NCBI GenBank assembly: GCA_019752015.1
Contig: JAIEMQ010000064.1
Location: 1-43,512 of the forward strand
Reading direction: 5' to 3'
Length of the DNA: 43,512 nucleotides
Origin: Cyanobacteriota bacterium
GTDB taxonomy: Bacteria > Acidobacteriota > Vicinamibacteria > Vicinamibacterales > UBA2999
The position numbers and the translations under genes are program-made. Each line of letters opens with the position of its first letter. The stretch's first letter is position 1. A model generated the notes under the pieces. That model saw nothing but the letters and a program-made list of their open reading frames with translations, was not told the DNA's origin and did not search any database. Positions 22,499-30,055 of the stretch are shown piece after piece.

Positions 22499-24825
22499 TA
22501 GAGGCCTCCTCCAACCGGCGGCACCGTGGGCGGCGGCGTCAACGGATTCAGCGGTAAGGCCGGCAGCGTCGTCGTCGAATCGCTCGGCGGCGGCGTAGTC
22601 GGGTCGCCCGAGGTACCGCTACAGACCGTCAGCGGGCACGTCGAGGTCGACGAGTTGGCCGGCCACTGCGCGTCGAGCGGGAACATCGCATCCCACATGC
22701 TCGCCGGCAGGCTGTTCACTTCATTCGTCTCGTCACCGAAGACGACGCCCTGGACCAGCGTGCCGAGCGCGTTGCCCCATACGATGTTGTCGCCGCCGCT
22801 ATTGCCCCACACGATGTTGTCGTCATCGCTGTTGCCCCACACGATGTTGTCGTCATCGCTGTTGCCCCAGACGATGTTGTCGTCGTCCTGGTTGCCCCAC
22901 ACGATGTTGTCGATGCCTTCGGCGTTGCCCCAGACAATGTTGTCGTCGCCTTCGTTGCCCCAGACAATGTTGTCGCAGTCCTCGCCGCCGCAGTCGTTGC
23001 CCCACACGATGTTGTCGTCACCGTCGTTGCCCCAGACGATGTTGTCGTCATCGCCGTTGCCCCACACGATGTTGTCGTCATCGCCGTTGCCCCAGACGAT
23101 GTTGTCGTCGTCGGTGTTGCCCCACACGATGTTGTCGTCACCGTTGTTGCCCCAGACGAGGTTGTTGCCCCAGACGATCCCGTCGCACGACGCGTCGAGA
23201 CAGTTTTCGCCCCACACGATGTTCGTGCCCTGGGGATACGAGCCCCACACGAGGTTGGTGGCCCACGCCGTGCCGCCGGGCGTCAGGACGCCGCCGCGCA
23301 CGCGCTTGTTGCCCCAGAAGATCTGCTTGCTCCAGCCGTTCATCGCGGGATATGCGCTGCCGGGAACGGCCTGCTGGAAGTACTCGGCGAGCTGCACCGC
23401 GCCGCGGGCGTTCAGGAAGCCGGCGCCCTGCGTCAGCGCGTCGTAGCCCGGATACTCCTGCGACGTGAACTGCAGAATGGCCTTGACGAGGTTCGGGGTC
23501 AGGTTCGGGTTGGCCTGCATCATCAACGCGACGGTGCCGGCCACGACCGGCGTCGCCATGCTGGTGCCGCTCAGCGCGACATACGGCTGGTAGCCGGGGT
23601 TGAGCAGGCCGCCGAGCAGGAAATTCGCCTTGGTCGTATAGAAGAGGCTCAGCGGATCCGTCAGCGAGACCGTTCCGTAACCAGGCGCGACCAGGTCCGG
23701 CTTCGCGGCGTAGTCATACATCGTCGGGCCGCGCGAGCTGAACGCCGCCATCGTGTCGTCCTGGCGAAGCACGGTGCCGTTGGTGCTCGAGGCGCCGACC
23801 GTGATCACCCACGGCGCGTTGCCGGGCGAGCCAATCGCGCCGTACTGCGGCTGGCCGTTGGCCGCCTTGCCGAGGTTGCCGGCGGCGGCGACAACGACGA
23901 TACCCGCGTCGACGGCGCGCTTCGCGGCGAGCGTCAGCGGGTCGGTGTTGTAGCTCTCGTAGACGGCGGCACCGAGCGAGAGGTTGATGACGCGGATGTT
24001 CAGCGCGTCCTTGTTGGCGACGGCGTAATCAATCGCCGCGATGATGTTGCTGATCGTGCCGTTGCCCTGGCCGTTGAGCGCCTTCAACGCGATGATGTGC
24101 GCGCCGGGCGCAATCGCGTTGCGCGCCCCGAGGCTGTCGTAGCCGTTGCCGGCGACGATGCCGGCGACGTGCGTGCCGTGGCCCCAGTCGTCGTAGGGCT
24201 GCGTGTACCCGTTGACGAAGTCAACGAAGTGCGACACGCGCTGGCCCTGGCCGGTGGCGCCGACCGTCAGGTCGTCGTGCCAGCCGGTGATGCCCGAATC
24301 GACCACCGCGACGCCGACGCCGGCGCCGTTGTAACCCATCAGGTCCTGGACCGCGCGCGCGCCAACGGTCACGGCAGTGCGGCCGACGAATCCGTGAGCC
24401 GGACGATCAAGGCTGATCTTCTTGACGCGGGGATCGTTTGCCAGCGCCTTCAGCTTGCGGTTGGACATCCTGGCGACGCGCGCCTTGAGGATTCCGAGCC
24501 GGCGGCCGGCCTTGCCTCCGTGTCCTTTGACAAGAGTAACGGCGTCCTTCTCATCGTTGAACTCGATGATGACGTTCGACTCGTTGTTGATGGCGTCTTC
24601 AACGGCGTCGTTCAGGTGCAGATCGAGCTTCGCGTGGCGACGCGCAATGCGTGCCTGCCGTGCGTGCTGCTGCTTTGCCGTCAGCGCCTTACCTTTGCCG
24701 CGTTGCGGGCCGCTCGCTTCAGCGGGAGCGGCCGACAGGAGCAGTGCGGCGAGCAATGCCATCACAGTGGCACGCCCCCACACGGCTTTTCCCGCGGCAC
24801 CAAACCGGAGGGCAGACAATCTCAT
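22498..24825 (-). CDS. secreted S8 subtilisin-like protease with C-terminal NIVWGN repeats (copy 1)
   Basis: A 775-residue exported protease. The order is: signal peptide (about 1-37); basic segment; I9-type inhibitor propeptide (about 65-140, NVIIEFNDEKDAVTLVKGHGGKAGRRLGIL); S8 catalytic domain with Asp in VAVVDSGI, His in WGHGTHVAGI, oxyanion Asn in VVAAAGNLG and Ser in LSGTSMATPVVAG; then from about residue 515 a run of 14 [IL]VWGN motifs and two variants. The repeats are mostly ten residues apart with acidic spacers (DDD, GDD) and are followed by a Pro/Thr-rich tail. The triad is complete, so it should be active. The repeats contain no lysine. The repeat function is unknown; an acidic beta-roll is one possibility. 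Confidence 0.9.
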   Translation of the reverse strand: MRLSALRFGAAGKAVWGRATVMALLAALLLSAAPAEASGPQRGKGKALTAKQQHARQARIARRHAKLDLHLNDAVEDAINNESNVIIEFNDEKDAVTLVKGHGGKAGRRLGILKARVARMSNRKLKALANDPRVKKISLDRPAHGFVGRTAVTVGARAVQDLMGYNGAGVGVAVVDSGITGWHDDLTVGATGQGQRVSHFVDFVNGYTQPYDDWGHGTHVAGIVAGNGYDSLGARNAIAPGAHIIALKALNGQGNGTISNIIAAIDYAVANKDALNIRVINLSLGAAVYESYNTDPLTLAAKRAVDAGIVVVAAAGNLGKAANGQPQYGAIGSPGNAPWVITVGASSTNGTVLRQDDTMAAFSSRGPTMYDYAAKPDLVAPGYGTVSLTDPLSLFYTTKANFLLGGLLNPGYQPYVALSGTSMATPVVAGTVALMMQANPNLTPNLVKAILQFTSQEYPGYDALTQGAGFLNARGAVQLAEYFQQAVPGSAYPAMNGWSKQIFWGNKRVRGGVLTPGGTAWATNLVWGSYPQGTNIVWGENCLDASCDGIVWGNNLVWGNNGDDNIVWGNTDDDNIVWGNGDDDNIVWGNGDDDNIVWGNDGDDNIVWGNDCGGEDCDNIVWGNEGDDNIVWGNAEGIDNIVWGNQDDDNIVWGNSDDDNIVWGNSDDDNIVWGNSGGDNIVWGNALGTLVQGVVFGDETNEVNSLPASMWDAMFPLDAQWPANSSTSTCPLTVCSGTSGDPTTPPPSDSTTTLPALPLNPLTPPPTVPPVGGGL
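22771..23256 (-). repeat. 30-bp repeat array encoding NIVWGN decapeptides (protease copy 1)
   Basis: About 16 units, most 30 bp long. The core encoding NIVWGN is nearly invariant, and the four-residue spacer varies (SDDD, GDDD, TDDD, QDDD, EGDD). Some neighbouring units are identical at DNA level, which suggests recent unit duplication. One longer spacer (DCGGEDCD) holds two cysteines and is matched at the same place in copy 2. Confidence 0.9.
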
Positions 24826-25150
24826 GCCCGGCGGTAGAGCAATAGGTGGGCCAAGTGGCCGGTCGAAGAATCAAAAGTCTCTAAGAGTCCTTTTAATTCA
24901 CACAACTACTTGGATTTATATGTGCCTAATCTAGACGTCCCACCGGGTGTTTTGGCCTGCTCGTGCATGCTCATGAGCGTCATTTCGGAACACGTCAACG
25001 CACGAAAGGCTTGATTTTCACGCTAAACGCGGCAGCTAAACAACTTAGTAAATGATGTCTACTTTCGCGACAAAAAGTCCGAAACAGCACAGGAAAAACA
25101 CCGCAAAGCGTGTGAAGAAGCGGGCAATGAGCGATCAGGAGGGCGGGCAG
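24826..25150. other. AT-richer intergenic region upstream of protease copy 1
   Basis: About 325 bases without a convincing gene, between the terminator of the second module and the start of the first protease. It is visibly more AT-rich than its surroundings. It holds the shared upstream element at 24881-24898 and a TATTGCTC motif 12-19 bases before the protease start, also present before copy 2. I see no small ORF with a good ribosome binding site and no RNA gene. Confidence 0.6.
24881..24898 (-). promoter_or_regulatory. upstream element shared by both protease genes (copy 1)
   Basis: On the plus strand it reads CTAAGAGTCCTTTTAAT. It aligns with CTATAGAGTCATATAAT at 28020-28036, allowing one gap. 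Both lie about 56-75 bases before the protease start codon. Conservation of sequence and distance in otherwise diverged leaders suggests a promoter or operator. Which part is the -35 or -10 is not clear. Confidence 0.4.
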
Positions 25151-25188
25151 AAAAAAAGGCCCGGACACCCCTGGAAATGTCCGGGCCT
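25151..25188 (-). terminator. intrinsic terminator after the second GNAT gene
   Basis: On the minus strand an 11-bp perfect stem (AGGCCCGGACA with TGTCCGGGCCT) and a 10-base loop are followed directly by seven T. This is a textbook factor-independent terminator. It is nearly identical in stem and loop to the one at 21712-21752, at the same position in the other module. Confidence 0.93.
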
Positions 25189-25209
25189 GACGAGTGACGA
25201 GACAGAGTG

Positions 25210-25869
25210 TTAGTGCGTGACGGCCGGCAGCTGCGCGACGCGCTGGAGGCGCCAGTCGTCCGCGAGAATGCCCCACAGCACCTGGTCGTGATGCTGGCCG
25301 TTACGAAGGAACGAGCGGCGCAGCAGGCCTTCCTGGACCGCACCGATTTTTCGAAGCGCGCCGTTGCCGCGGCCGTTGGCGACCGCCGCGCGCGCCTCGA
25401 GGCGCTGCGCGCCGATCACGTCGAACGCGAAGTCGAGCACCAGCCGCGCGCCTTCCGCGAAGATCCCCGAGCCCCAGTACTGCGAGCCCATCGCGAAGCC
25501 CCATTCAGCGGTGTTGAAGCCGGGGTCGAGCGAGCGGACCTGGAAGATCCCGATCGCGGTCTCCATGCCCTGCGGCACGATCGCGAAGCACGCGTAGTTG
25601 CCGGCGGTGCGCTCGCGGTGCGTCCAGGCGATGAAGCGCTGGAAGCCTTCGACCGTCGTCGGCGGCGGCGAGATGAAGCGCGACACTTCTTCGGTCGTCA
25701 GCGTCGCGAGCAGCGAGGGCGCGTCTTCGGCGCGCAGCTCGCGGAGCGTGAAGGTCGAGCCGGCCATCACCGGAAGAGCCGTCTTCCAGTTGGTGGTCGT
25801 GACCGTCGTCGATGGCGTGGCAGTCATGGCGGTGCCTGGCAATTCGAGAGTGGCGATGGCGGCCTTCAC
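25210..25869 (-). CDS. GNAT N-acetyltransferase, RimJ/RimL type (copy 2)
   Basis: A 219-residue paralogue of the acetyltransferase at 21806-22498, alignable over its whole length after the variable N-terminus (STFTLRELRAEDAPSLL, QYWGSGIFAEGARLVLDFA, LRRSFLRNGQHHDQVLWGILADDWRLQR). The start is taken at GTG 25869, because GTGA overlaps the stop of protease copy 2, mirroring the coupling in the other module. A later ATG would give a shorter N-terminus. The acetyl-CoA loop is intact. The substrate is unknown. Confidence 0.83.
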   Translation of the reverse strand: MKAAIATLELPGTAMTATPSTTVTTTNWKTALPVMAGSTFTLRELRAEDAPSLLATLTTEEVSRFISPPPTTVEGFQRFIAWTHRERTAGNYACFAIVPQGMETAIGIFQVRSLDPGFNTAEWGFAMGSQYWGSGIFAEGARLVLDFAFDVIGAQRLEARAAVANGRGNGALRKIGAVQEGLLRRSFLRNGQHHDQVLWGILADDWRLQRVAQLPAVTH

Positions 25870-27962
25870 TGGGCACCTCCACCACTCTGCGTCGTCGACG
25901 TGATCAGCGGCACATCGAAGAGGCTCTCCCACACGCTCGGATCGAACGATTCGATCTCCGCGGTGTCGTCGCCGAACTCGTCGCCGTCGCCGGCGCTGTT
26001 GCCCCAGCTGATGTTGTCGTCGCCGCTGTTGCCCCACACGATGTTGTCGCCGCCGGTGTTGCCCCACACGATGTTGTCGAGGCCTTCGGCGTTGCCCCAC
26101 ACGATGTTGTCGTCACCGGTGTTGCCCCAGACGATGTTGTCGCAGTCGGCGCCGCCGCAGTCGTTGCCCCAGACGATGTTGTCGTCGGCGGTGGTGTTGC
26201 CCCAGACGATGTTGTCGTCGGAGCCGTTGCCCCACACGATGTTGTCGCCGTTGCTGTTGCCCCACACGATGTTGTCGCCGTCGGTGTTGCCCCAGACGAT
26301 GTTGTCGCCACTGTCGGAGTTGCCCCAGACAATGTTGTTGCCCCAGACGATGTTGTCGCAGCTGGCGGTGTCGCAGTTCTCACCCCAGACGATGTTCTTG
26401 CCGGACGGCGTGCGCTGCGCGCCCCACTGGACGTTGCCCGCCCACGCGGTGCCGCCAGGCGTGAGCACGCCGCCGCTGACGCGGACGTTGCCCCAGAAAA
26501 TGTGGCGGCTCCACGCCTTCATGTTCGGGTAGTTGTCGCCCTTCTGGCCGGCCGCGAAGTAGCGCGACAGGCGAACGGCGCCGAGCGTGTTGAGGAAGCC
26601 CGCGCCCTGCGTCAGGTAGTTGTAGCCGGGATAGACCTGCGCGGTGAACTGCAGGATCGCCTTCACCATGTTCGGCGTCAGGTTCGGATTCGCTTCGAGC
26701 ATCAGCGCGACCGAGCCCGAGACGACCGGCGTCGACATGCTGGTGCCGCTCAGCGTCAGGTACGGGAGATAGCCGAGGCCCAGCTTCTTGCCGTTGACCA
26801 GATACAGCGGCTTGTTCAGATAGAACAGGCTGTCCTTGACGGCGAGCGAGACCGTGCCGCTGCCCGGCGCAACGATGTCCGGCTTCGCGGCGAAGTCGAT
26901 CATCGTCGGACCGCGCGAGCTGTACGACGCCATCGTGTCGTCACGGCGATCGGTCGTGCCCATCGTGCTCGAGGCGCCGACGGTGAGCACCCAGGGCGCG
27001 TTGCCGGGCGCGCCAATCGCGCCGTACTGCGGCTGGCCGTTGAGCGCGCGGCCCATGTTGCCGGCGGCGGCGACAACGACAATGCCCGCGTCGACGGCGC
27101 GCTTGGCAGCGAGCGTCAGCGGGTCGGTGTTGTAGCTCTCGAACACGCCCGCGCCGAGCGACATGTTGATGACGCGGATGTTGTACTGCGCCTTGTTCGC
27201 GATCGCCCAGTCGAGCGCCGCGATGATGTTGCTGATCCGGCCCTTGCCTTCGTAATCGAGCGCCTTGAGCGCAACGATGGTGGCCTTCGGCGCAATCGCC
27301 ATGCGATCGCCGTTCGAGTCGTAGCCGTTGCCGGCAATGATGCCGGCGACGTGCGTGCCGTGGCCCCAGTCGTCGTACTTCGTGGTGCGGTTGTTGACGA
27401 AGTCGACGAACGCGGCGACGCGCTGGCCCTGGCGGTTGGCCACGGTCAGGTCGTCGTGCCACGGCGTGATGCCCGAGTCGATCACCGCGACGCCGACGCC
27501 GGCGCCGGTGTACCCGTATTGCGCCTGCACGTTCCTGGCGCCGACCGACGCGGTCGTGCGCGCGATCTCGCCGTAGACGGCGCGATCGAGATGGACCTTC
27601 TTGACCTTCGGGTCATCGGCGAGCCGCTTGAGCAGCGCGTTCGAAATGCGCGCGGCGCGGCCGCGGACGATGCCGAGCCTGCGTCCGGCGCGGCCGCCGT
27701 TCGCAGTGATGCGAAGGGTGCTGTCCGTGTCGTCGTTGAATTCCACGATGACGTCGGTTTCACCCACGCCGTCGGCGACGTCATTCAACGCGCGATCGAG
27801 CTTTTGATGATGCTGTTTCTTGTTGTTGCCGCCCTTGCCTTTCGCGGGACCCGCGGCTGCGGGTACCGCGACGGCGGCAAGGGAAGCAACGAAGAAGGCG
27901 ATCAGGGTATTCCGGCCCCACACCGCCTTCTTCCTGGGCTTGTCGAACGACGAGAGAGTCAT
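25866..27962 (-). CDS. secreted S8 subtilisin-like protease with C-terminal NIVWGN repeats (copy 2)
   Basis: A 698-residue paralogue of the protease at 22498-24825. The signal peptide lies in MTLSSFDKPRKKAVWGRNTLIAFFV..AAAG, followed by an I9-type propeptide (DVIVEFNDDTDSTLRI). The S8 domain has its triad in VAVIDSGI, WGHGTHVAGI and LSGTSMSTPVVSG, with Asn in VVAAAGNMG. The C-terminal array has 11 NIVWGN motifs plus NISWGN, NIVWGE and NVQWGA variants, again acidic and lysine-free. The tail is acidic and Ser/Thr-rich and differs from copy 1, which is Pro-rich. Both copies share KAVWGR in the signal region. It heads the second protease-GNAT module, and the whole module looks tandemly duplicated and then diverged. 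Confidence 0.9.
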   Translation of the reverse strand: MTLSSFDKPRKKAVWGRNTLIAFFVASLAAVAVPAAAGPAKGKGGNNKKQHHQKLDRALNDVADGVGETDVIVEFNDDTDSTLRITANGGRAGRRLGIVRGRAARISNALLKRLADDPKVKKVHLDRAVYGEIARTTASVGARNVQAQYGYTGAGVGVAVIDSGITPWHDDLTVANRQGQRVAAFVDFVNNRTTKYDDWGHGTHVAGIIAGNGYDSNGDRMAIAPKATIVALKALDYEGKGRISNIIAALDWAIANKAQYNIRVINMSLGAGVFESYNTDPLTLAAKRAVDAGIVVVAAAGNMGRALNGQPQYGAIGAPGNAPWVLTVGASSTMGTTDRRDDTMASYSSRGPTMIDFAAKPDIVAPGSGTVSLAVKDSLFYLNKPLYLVNGKKLGLGYLPYLTLSGTSMSTPVVSGSVALMLEANPNLTPNMVKAILQFTAQVYPGYNYLTQGAGFLNTLGAVRLSRYFAAGQKGDNYPNMKAWSRHIFWGNVRVSGGVLTPGGTAWAGNVQWGAQRTPSGKNIVWGENCDTASCDNIVWGNNIVWGNSDSGDNIVWGNTDGDNIVWGNSNGDNIVWGNGSDDNIVWGNTTADDNIVWGNDCGGADCDNIVWGNTGDDNIVWGNAEGLDNIVWGNTGGDNIVWGNSGDDNISWGNSAGDGDEFGDDTAEIESFDPSVWESLFDVPLITSTTQSGGGAQ
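25997..26399 (-). repeat. 30-bp repeat array encoding NIVWGN decapeptides (protease copy 2)
   Basis: About 13 units with the invariant NIVWGN core and variable spacers (TDGD, SNGD, GSDD, TGDD, TGGD). A two-cysteine spacer (DCGGADCD) and a neighbouring AEGLD spacer occur in the same order as DCGGEDCD and AEGID in copy 1, so the array predates the duplication. Confidence 0.88.
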
Positions 27963-28248
27963 ATTGGCCCGTTCAGGAGCAATAAATGCGCCAGAACGAA
28001 CTAGAAGACAGCCAATGTCCTATAGAGTCATATAATGCAGCAGAATAGGCCGGATATTTAAGGATTCAAATGGCATATAAAGTCGCTTACAGATATGCCA
28101 TTGACCACAGAATGTTCAAATTCGGCCCACGCGTCCACGAATCGGGTGCGACTTTTGTGAATAAGTCTATGTGAGCCAAATACTTAGCATCAATTTGTTC
28201 CGTTTTCATGCCCGGGCTTGAAAATGGAACACTTTGAACGCTGTTCAG
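27963..28248. other. AT-rich intergenic region upstream of protease copy 2
   Basis: 286 bases without a gene, between the protease start and the stop of the FKBP gene; both are on the minus strand. It is clearly AT-rich for this window. The shared element lies at 28020-28036 and a TATTGCTC motif lies 15 bases before the protease start. No U-tailed terminator for the FKBP gene is obvious. Confidence 0.55.
28020..28036 (-). promoter_or_regulatory. upstream element shared by both protease genes (copy 2)
   Basis: CTATAGAGTCATATAAT on the plus strand, 58-74 bases before the start of protease copy 2. It is the counterpart of the element at 24881-24898 at the same distance from its gene. Confidence 0.4.
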
Positions 28249-29064
28249 TCACTTGAATGCGATGAGTTCCACGTCAAAAACGAGCATTCCGAACGGTGGC
28301 CGCTCGCCCTTGTACGCGAGCTTTTCGGGAATCCAGAACCGCATCTTCTCGCCGACGGTCATCAGCTGCAGTCCTTCAGTCCACCCGGAAATGACGTCGG
28401 CCAGACCGAAGCTGATTGGCTGTCCCTTGTCGACGGAGGTGTCGAACATTTTTCCGTCGGTGGTCCAGCCGGTGTAATGCACGGTGACCACGCTTCCCTT
28501 GGTTGGATGCGCACCGCCTTGACCCTCGCGAATCGATTTGTAGGCGAGGCCGGATGCGGTGCGCTTCGAATCCTTTGGCGGCGCGGCCACATCGGGCGGA
28601 GGCGTCGTCGGTGACGGCGCGAATTCGACGAGCTCGATGTCGAACACGAGCATGCCCGCGGGACGGCCGGCCATCCCGTTGTAGGCGATCTCCTGCGGAA
28701 TCCAGAAGCGGCGCTTCTCGCCCGCGACCATCATCTGCACGCCTTCACCCCAGCCCTTGATCAGGCGATTCAGTGGAAACGAGCTCGGCGCGCTGCGCGA
28801 AAACGAGCTGTCGAACATTTTTCCATCGGTCGTCCAGCCGGTGTAATTCACCGTGACGAGATCGGTCGCGGCCGGTTTGGTCTTGCCGGTGCCTGGCTGC
28901 AGCACGATCCACGCGAGGCCGGATGCGCTCTTGGCCGCTTCAGCGGGCGGCTTGGCGACGTTGCCGGGAGGTGGAATCGTCGCGAAGGCCGGCGGTTTCT
29001 GTTGTGCGTGACTGACGGCGCCAACCAGGGCCGTCAGCACCAGGGCGGAGAGCGTTGTTCTCAT
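28249..29064 (-). CDS. exported tandem FKBP-type peptidyl-prolyl isomerase
   Basis: A 271-residue protein with a signal peptide (MRTTLSALVLTALVGAVSHAQQ) and two FKBP domains. Domain 1 (about 50-150) has VTVNYTGWTTDGKMFDSSF, IKGWGEGVQMM and RRFWIPQEIAYN. Domain 2 (about 168-271) has VTVHYTGWTTDGKMFDTSV, ISGWTEGLQLM and RFWIPEKLAYKG. Both keep the FKBP core, so both may catalyse proline cis-trans isomerisation of periplasmic proteins. A longer frame reaches 29157, but the start at 29064 is chosen because it begins the signal peptide and avoids overlap with the upstream gene. It lies 32 bases downstream of the metallophosphoesterase, probably in the same transcript. Confidence 0.88.
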   Translation of the reverse strand: MRTTLSALVLTALVGAVSHAQQKPPAFATIPPPGNVAKPPAEAAKSASGLAWIVLQPGTGKTKPAATDLVTVNYTGWTTDGKMFDSSFSRSAPSSFPLNRLIKGWGEGVQMMVAGEKRRFWIPQEIAYNGMAGRPAGMLVFDIELVEFAPSPTTPPPDVAAPPKDSKRTASGLAYKSIREGQGGAHPTKGSVVTVHYTGWTTDGKMFDTSVDKGQPISFGLADVISGWTEGLQLMTVGEKMRFWIPEKLAYKGERPPFGMLVFDVELIAFK

Positions 29065-29096
29065 CCGCCTATTATCTTTGGCCTCGCTCCGTCCGG

Positions 29097-30008
29097 CTAG
29101 CGGCATGTGTCGAGGCCGCGATCGTTGACCGCGCCGTCCACGCCGAGGAATTCCCAATCGACCTGGGCCGGCCTCAGCGTGAAGCGCACGACCCCGAACT
29201 TCATGATGCGCGCCTCGGAATTCGGCGCGGCGCGCACGAAGTCGTAGAGCTCGGCGCCCCCGGTACCGGCGACGATTTGTCGAATGCCGTTGACGGGATC
29301 GGCGGTGCCGTCGGACCTCTGCCGCGCGAATCGCTCATACAGGTGATCGTGACCGCTGAAGACAATCTCGGCGCGGTTGCTCTCGAGCAGTGCCCACATG
29401 TCGCGCATCCCCGGCGTATTGCCGTTCGGTCCCGACGAGAACAGCGGGTGATGCCACACCGCCATCGTGCACGGCGTGCGCTGACGCTCGAGCACGGCAC
29501 GCGCGAACTCGAACTGCGGTGAGCCGCGCGTCGCGGGAACGTTCGAGTTGAGCATCAGGATCAACCAGTCGCCCGCAGTGAACGAGTAATAGCCAAGCCC
29601 TGGCGGACCCGCGGCCTCCTCGAAGTACGCGAAGTAGGGCGCGGCGCCGGGACTCTCGTACTCGTGATTGCCCGGCGCGGCGTGCCACCGCGATCGGAAC
29701 TGTCCCCAGAATGGATTGAAGCAGTCGCGGAAGTTCGCCGCGGTGCCCTGAAAGTACGCGATGTCGCCGCCGAGGATGACGTCGCCTTCGAGTCCGGCGA
29801 CCAGCCTCGCGGTCTGCGGCACCGCGGGGCTGCCGCAGAGACCGATGTCGCCGACCGCAAGCATCGAGACCGTCAGTCCGTTCGAACCGCTGCCACCTCC
29901 GCCACCACCGCCGCGGCCGGTTGGACCCGACGGGCTCGAACAAGCGGAGATTCCCGCGGCGAGGATCGCGAAGGCCGCTACGCAGTGACCCGGACGAATG
30001 ATTCGCAT
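29097..30008 (-). CDS. metallophosphoesterase lipoprotein (purple acid phosphatase-like)
   Basis: A 303-residue protein with a lipoprotein signal (hydrophobic stretch ending LAAGISAC) and a Gly-rich linker. The calcineurin-like metal-binding blocks follow in order: GDIG, GGDIAYFQG, APGNHEY, WHHPLFSSG and SGHDHLYERF. The pattern fits secreted PhoD/purple-acid-phosphatase-like phosphoesterases, anchored to the membrane and acting on phosphomonoesters or diesters outside the cytoplasm. The exact substrate is unknown. It sits divergent from the STAS-DUF4956 gene by 47 bases. It probably shares a transcript with the FKBP gene. Confidence 0.85.
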   Translation of the reverse strand: MRIIRPGHCVAAFAILAAGISACSSPSGPTGRGGGGGGGSGSNGLTVSMLAVGDIGLCGSPAVPQTARLVAGLEGDVILGGDIAYFQGTAANFRDCFNPFWGQFRSRWHAAPGNHEYESPGAAPYFAYFEEAAGPPGLGYYSFTAGDWLILMLNSNVPATRGSPQFEFARAVLERQRTPCTMAVWHHPLFSSGPNGNTPGMRDMWALLESNRAEIVFSGHDHLYERFARQRSDGTADPVNGIRQIVAGTGGAELYDFVRAAPNSEARIMKFGVVRFTLRPAQVDWEFLGVDGAVNDRGLDTCR

Positions 30009-30055
30009 CAGCCTTTGCCCAGCTTTAGCATACGTGGTACCGTTTCGCCACTTCG

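Noticed and set aside
22771-23256. CRISPR array interpretation of the 30-bp repeats
   Set aside because: The repeats are contiguous coding units without unique 30-40 bp spacers, lie in frame in a protease gene, and no cas gene is present.
22526-23446. Long plus-strand open frame opposite the protease repeats (rich in LLPHTMLSS repeats)
   Set aside because: It is a mirror of the 30-bp repeat on the coding strand. There is no start context, and the opposite strand has a complete protease.
24826-25150. Small ORFs in the intergenic region between the two protease modules
   Set aside because: They have poor codon use, no ribosome binding site, and overlap the terminator and likely promoter elements.
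25812-28004. 730-codon plus-strand frame opposite protease copy 2
   Set aside because: It is an antisense open frame caused by high GC and repeat structure. It covers the whole conserved S8 gene and has no recognisable domain.
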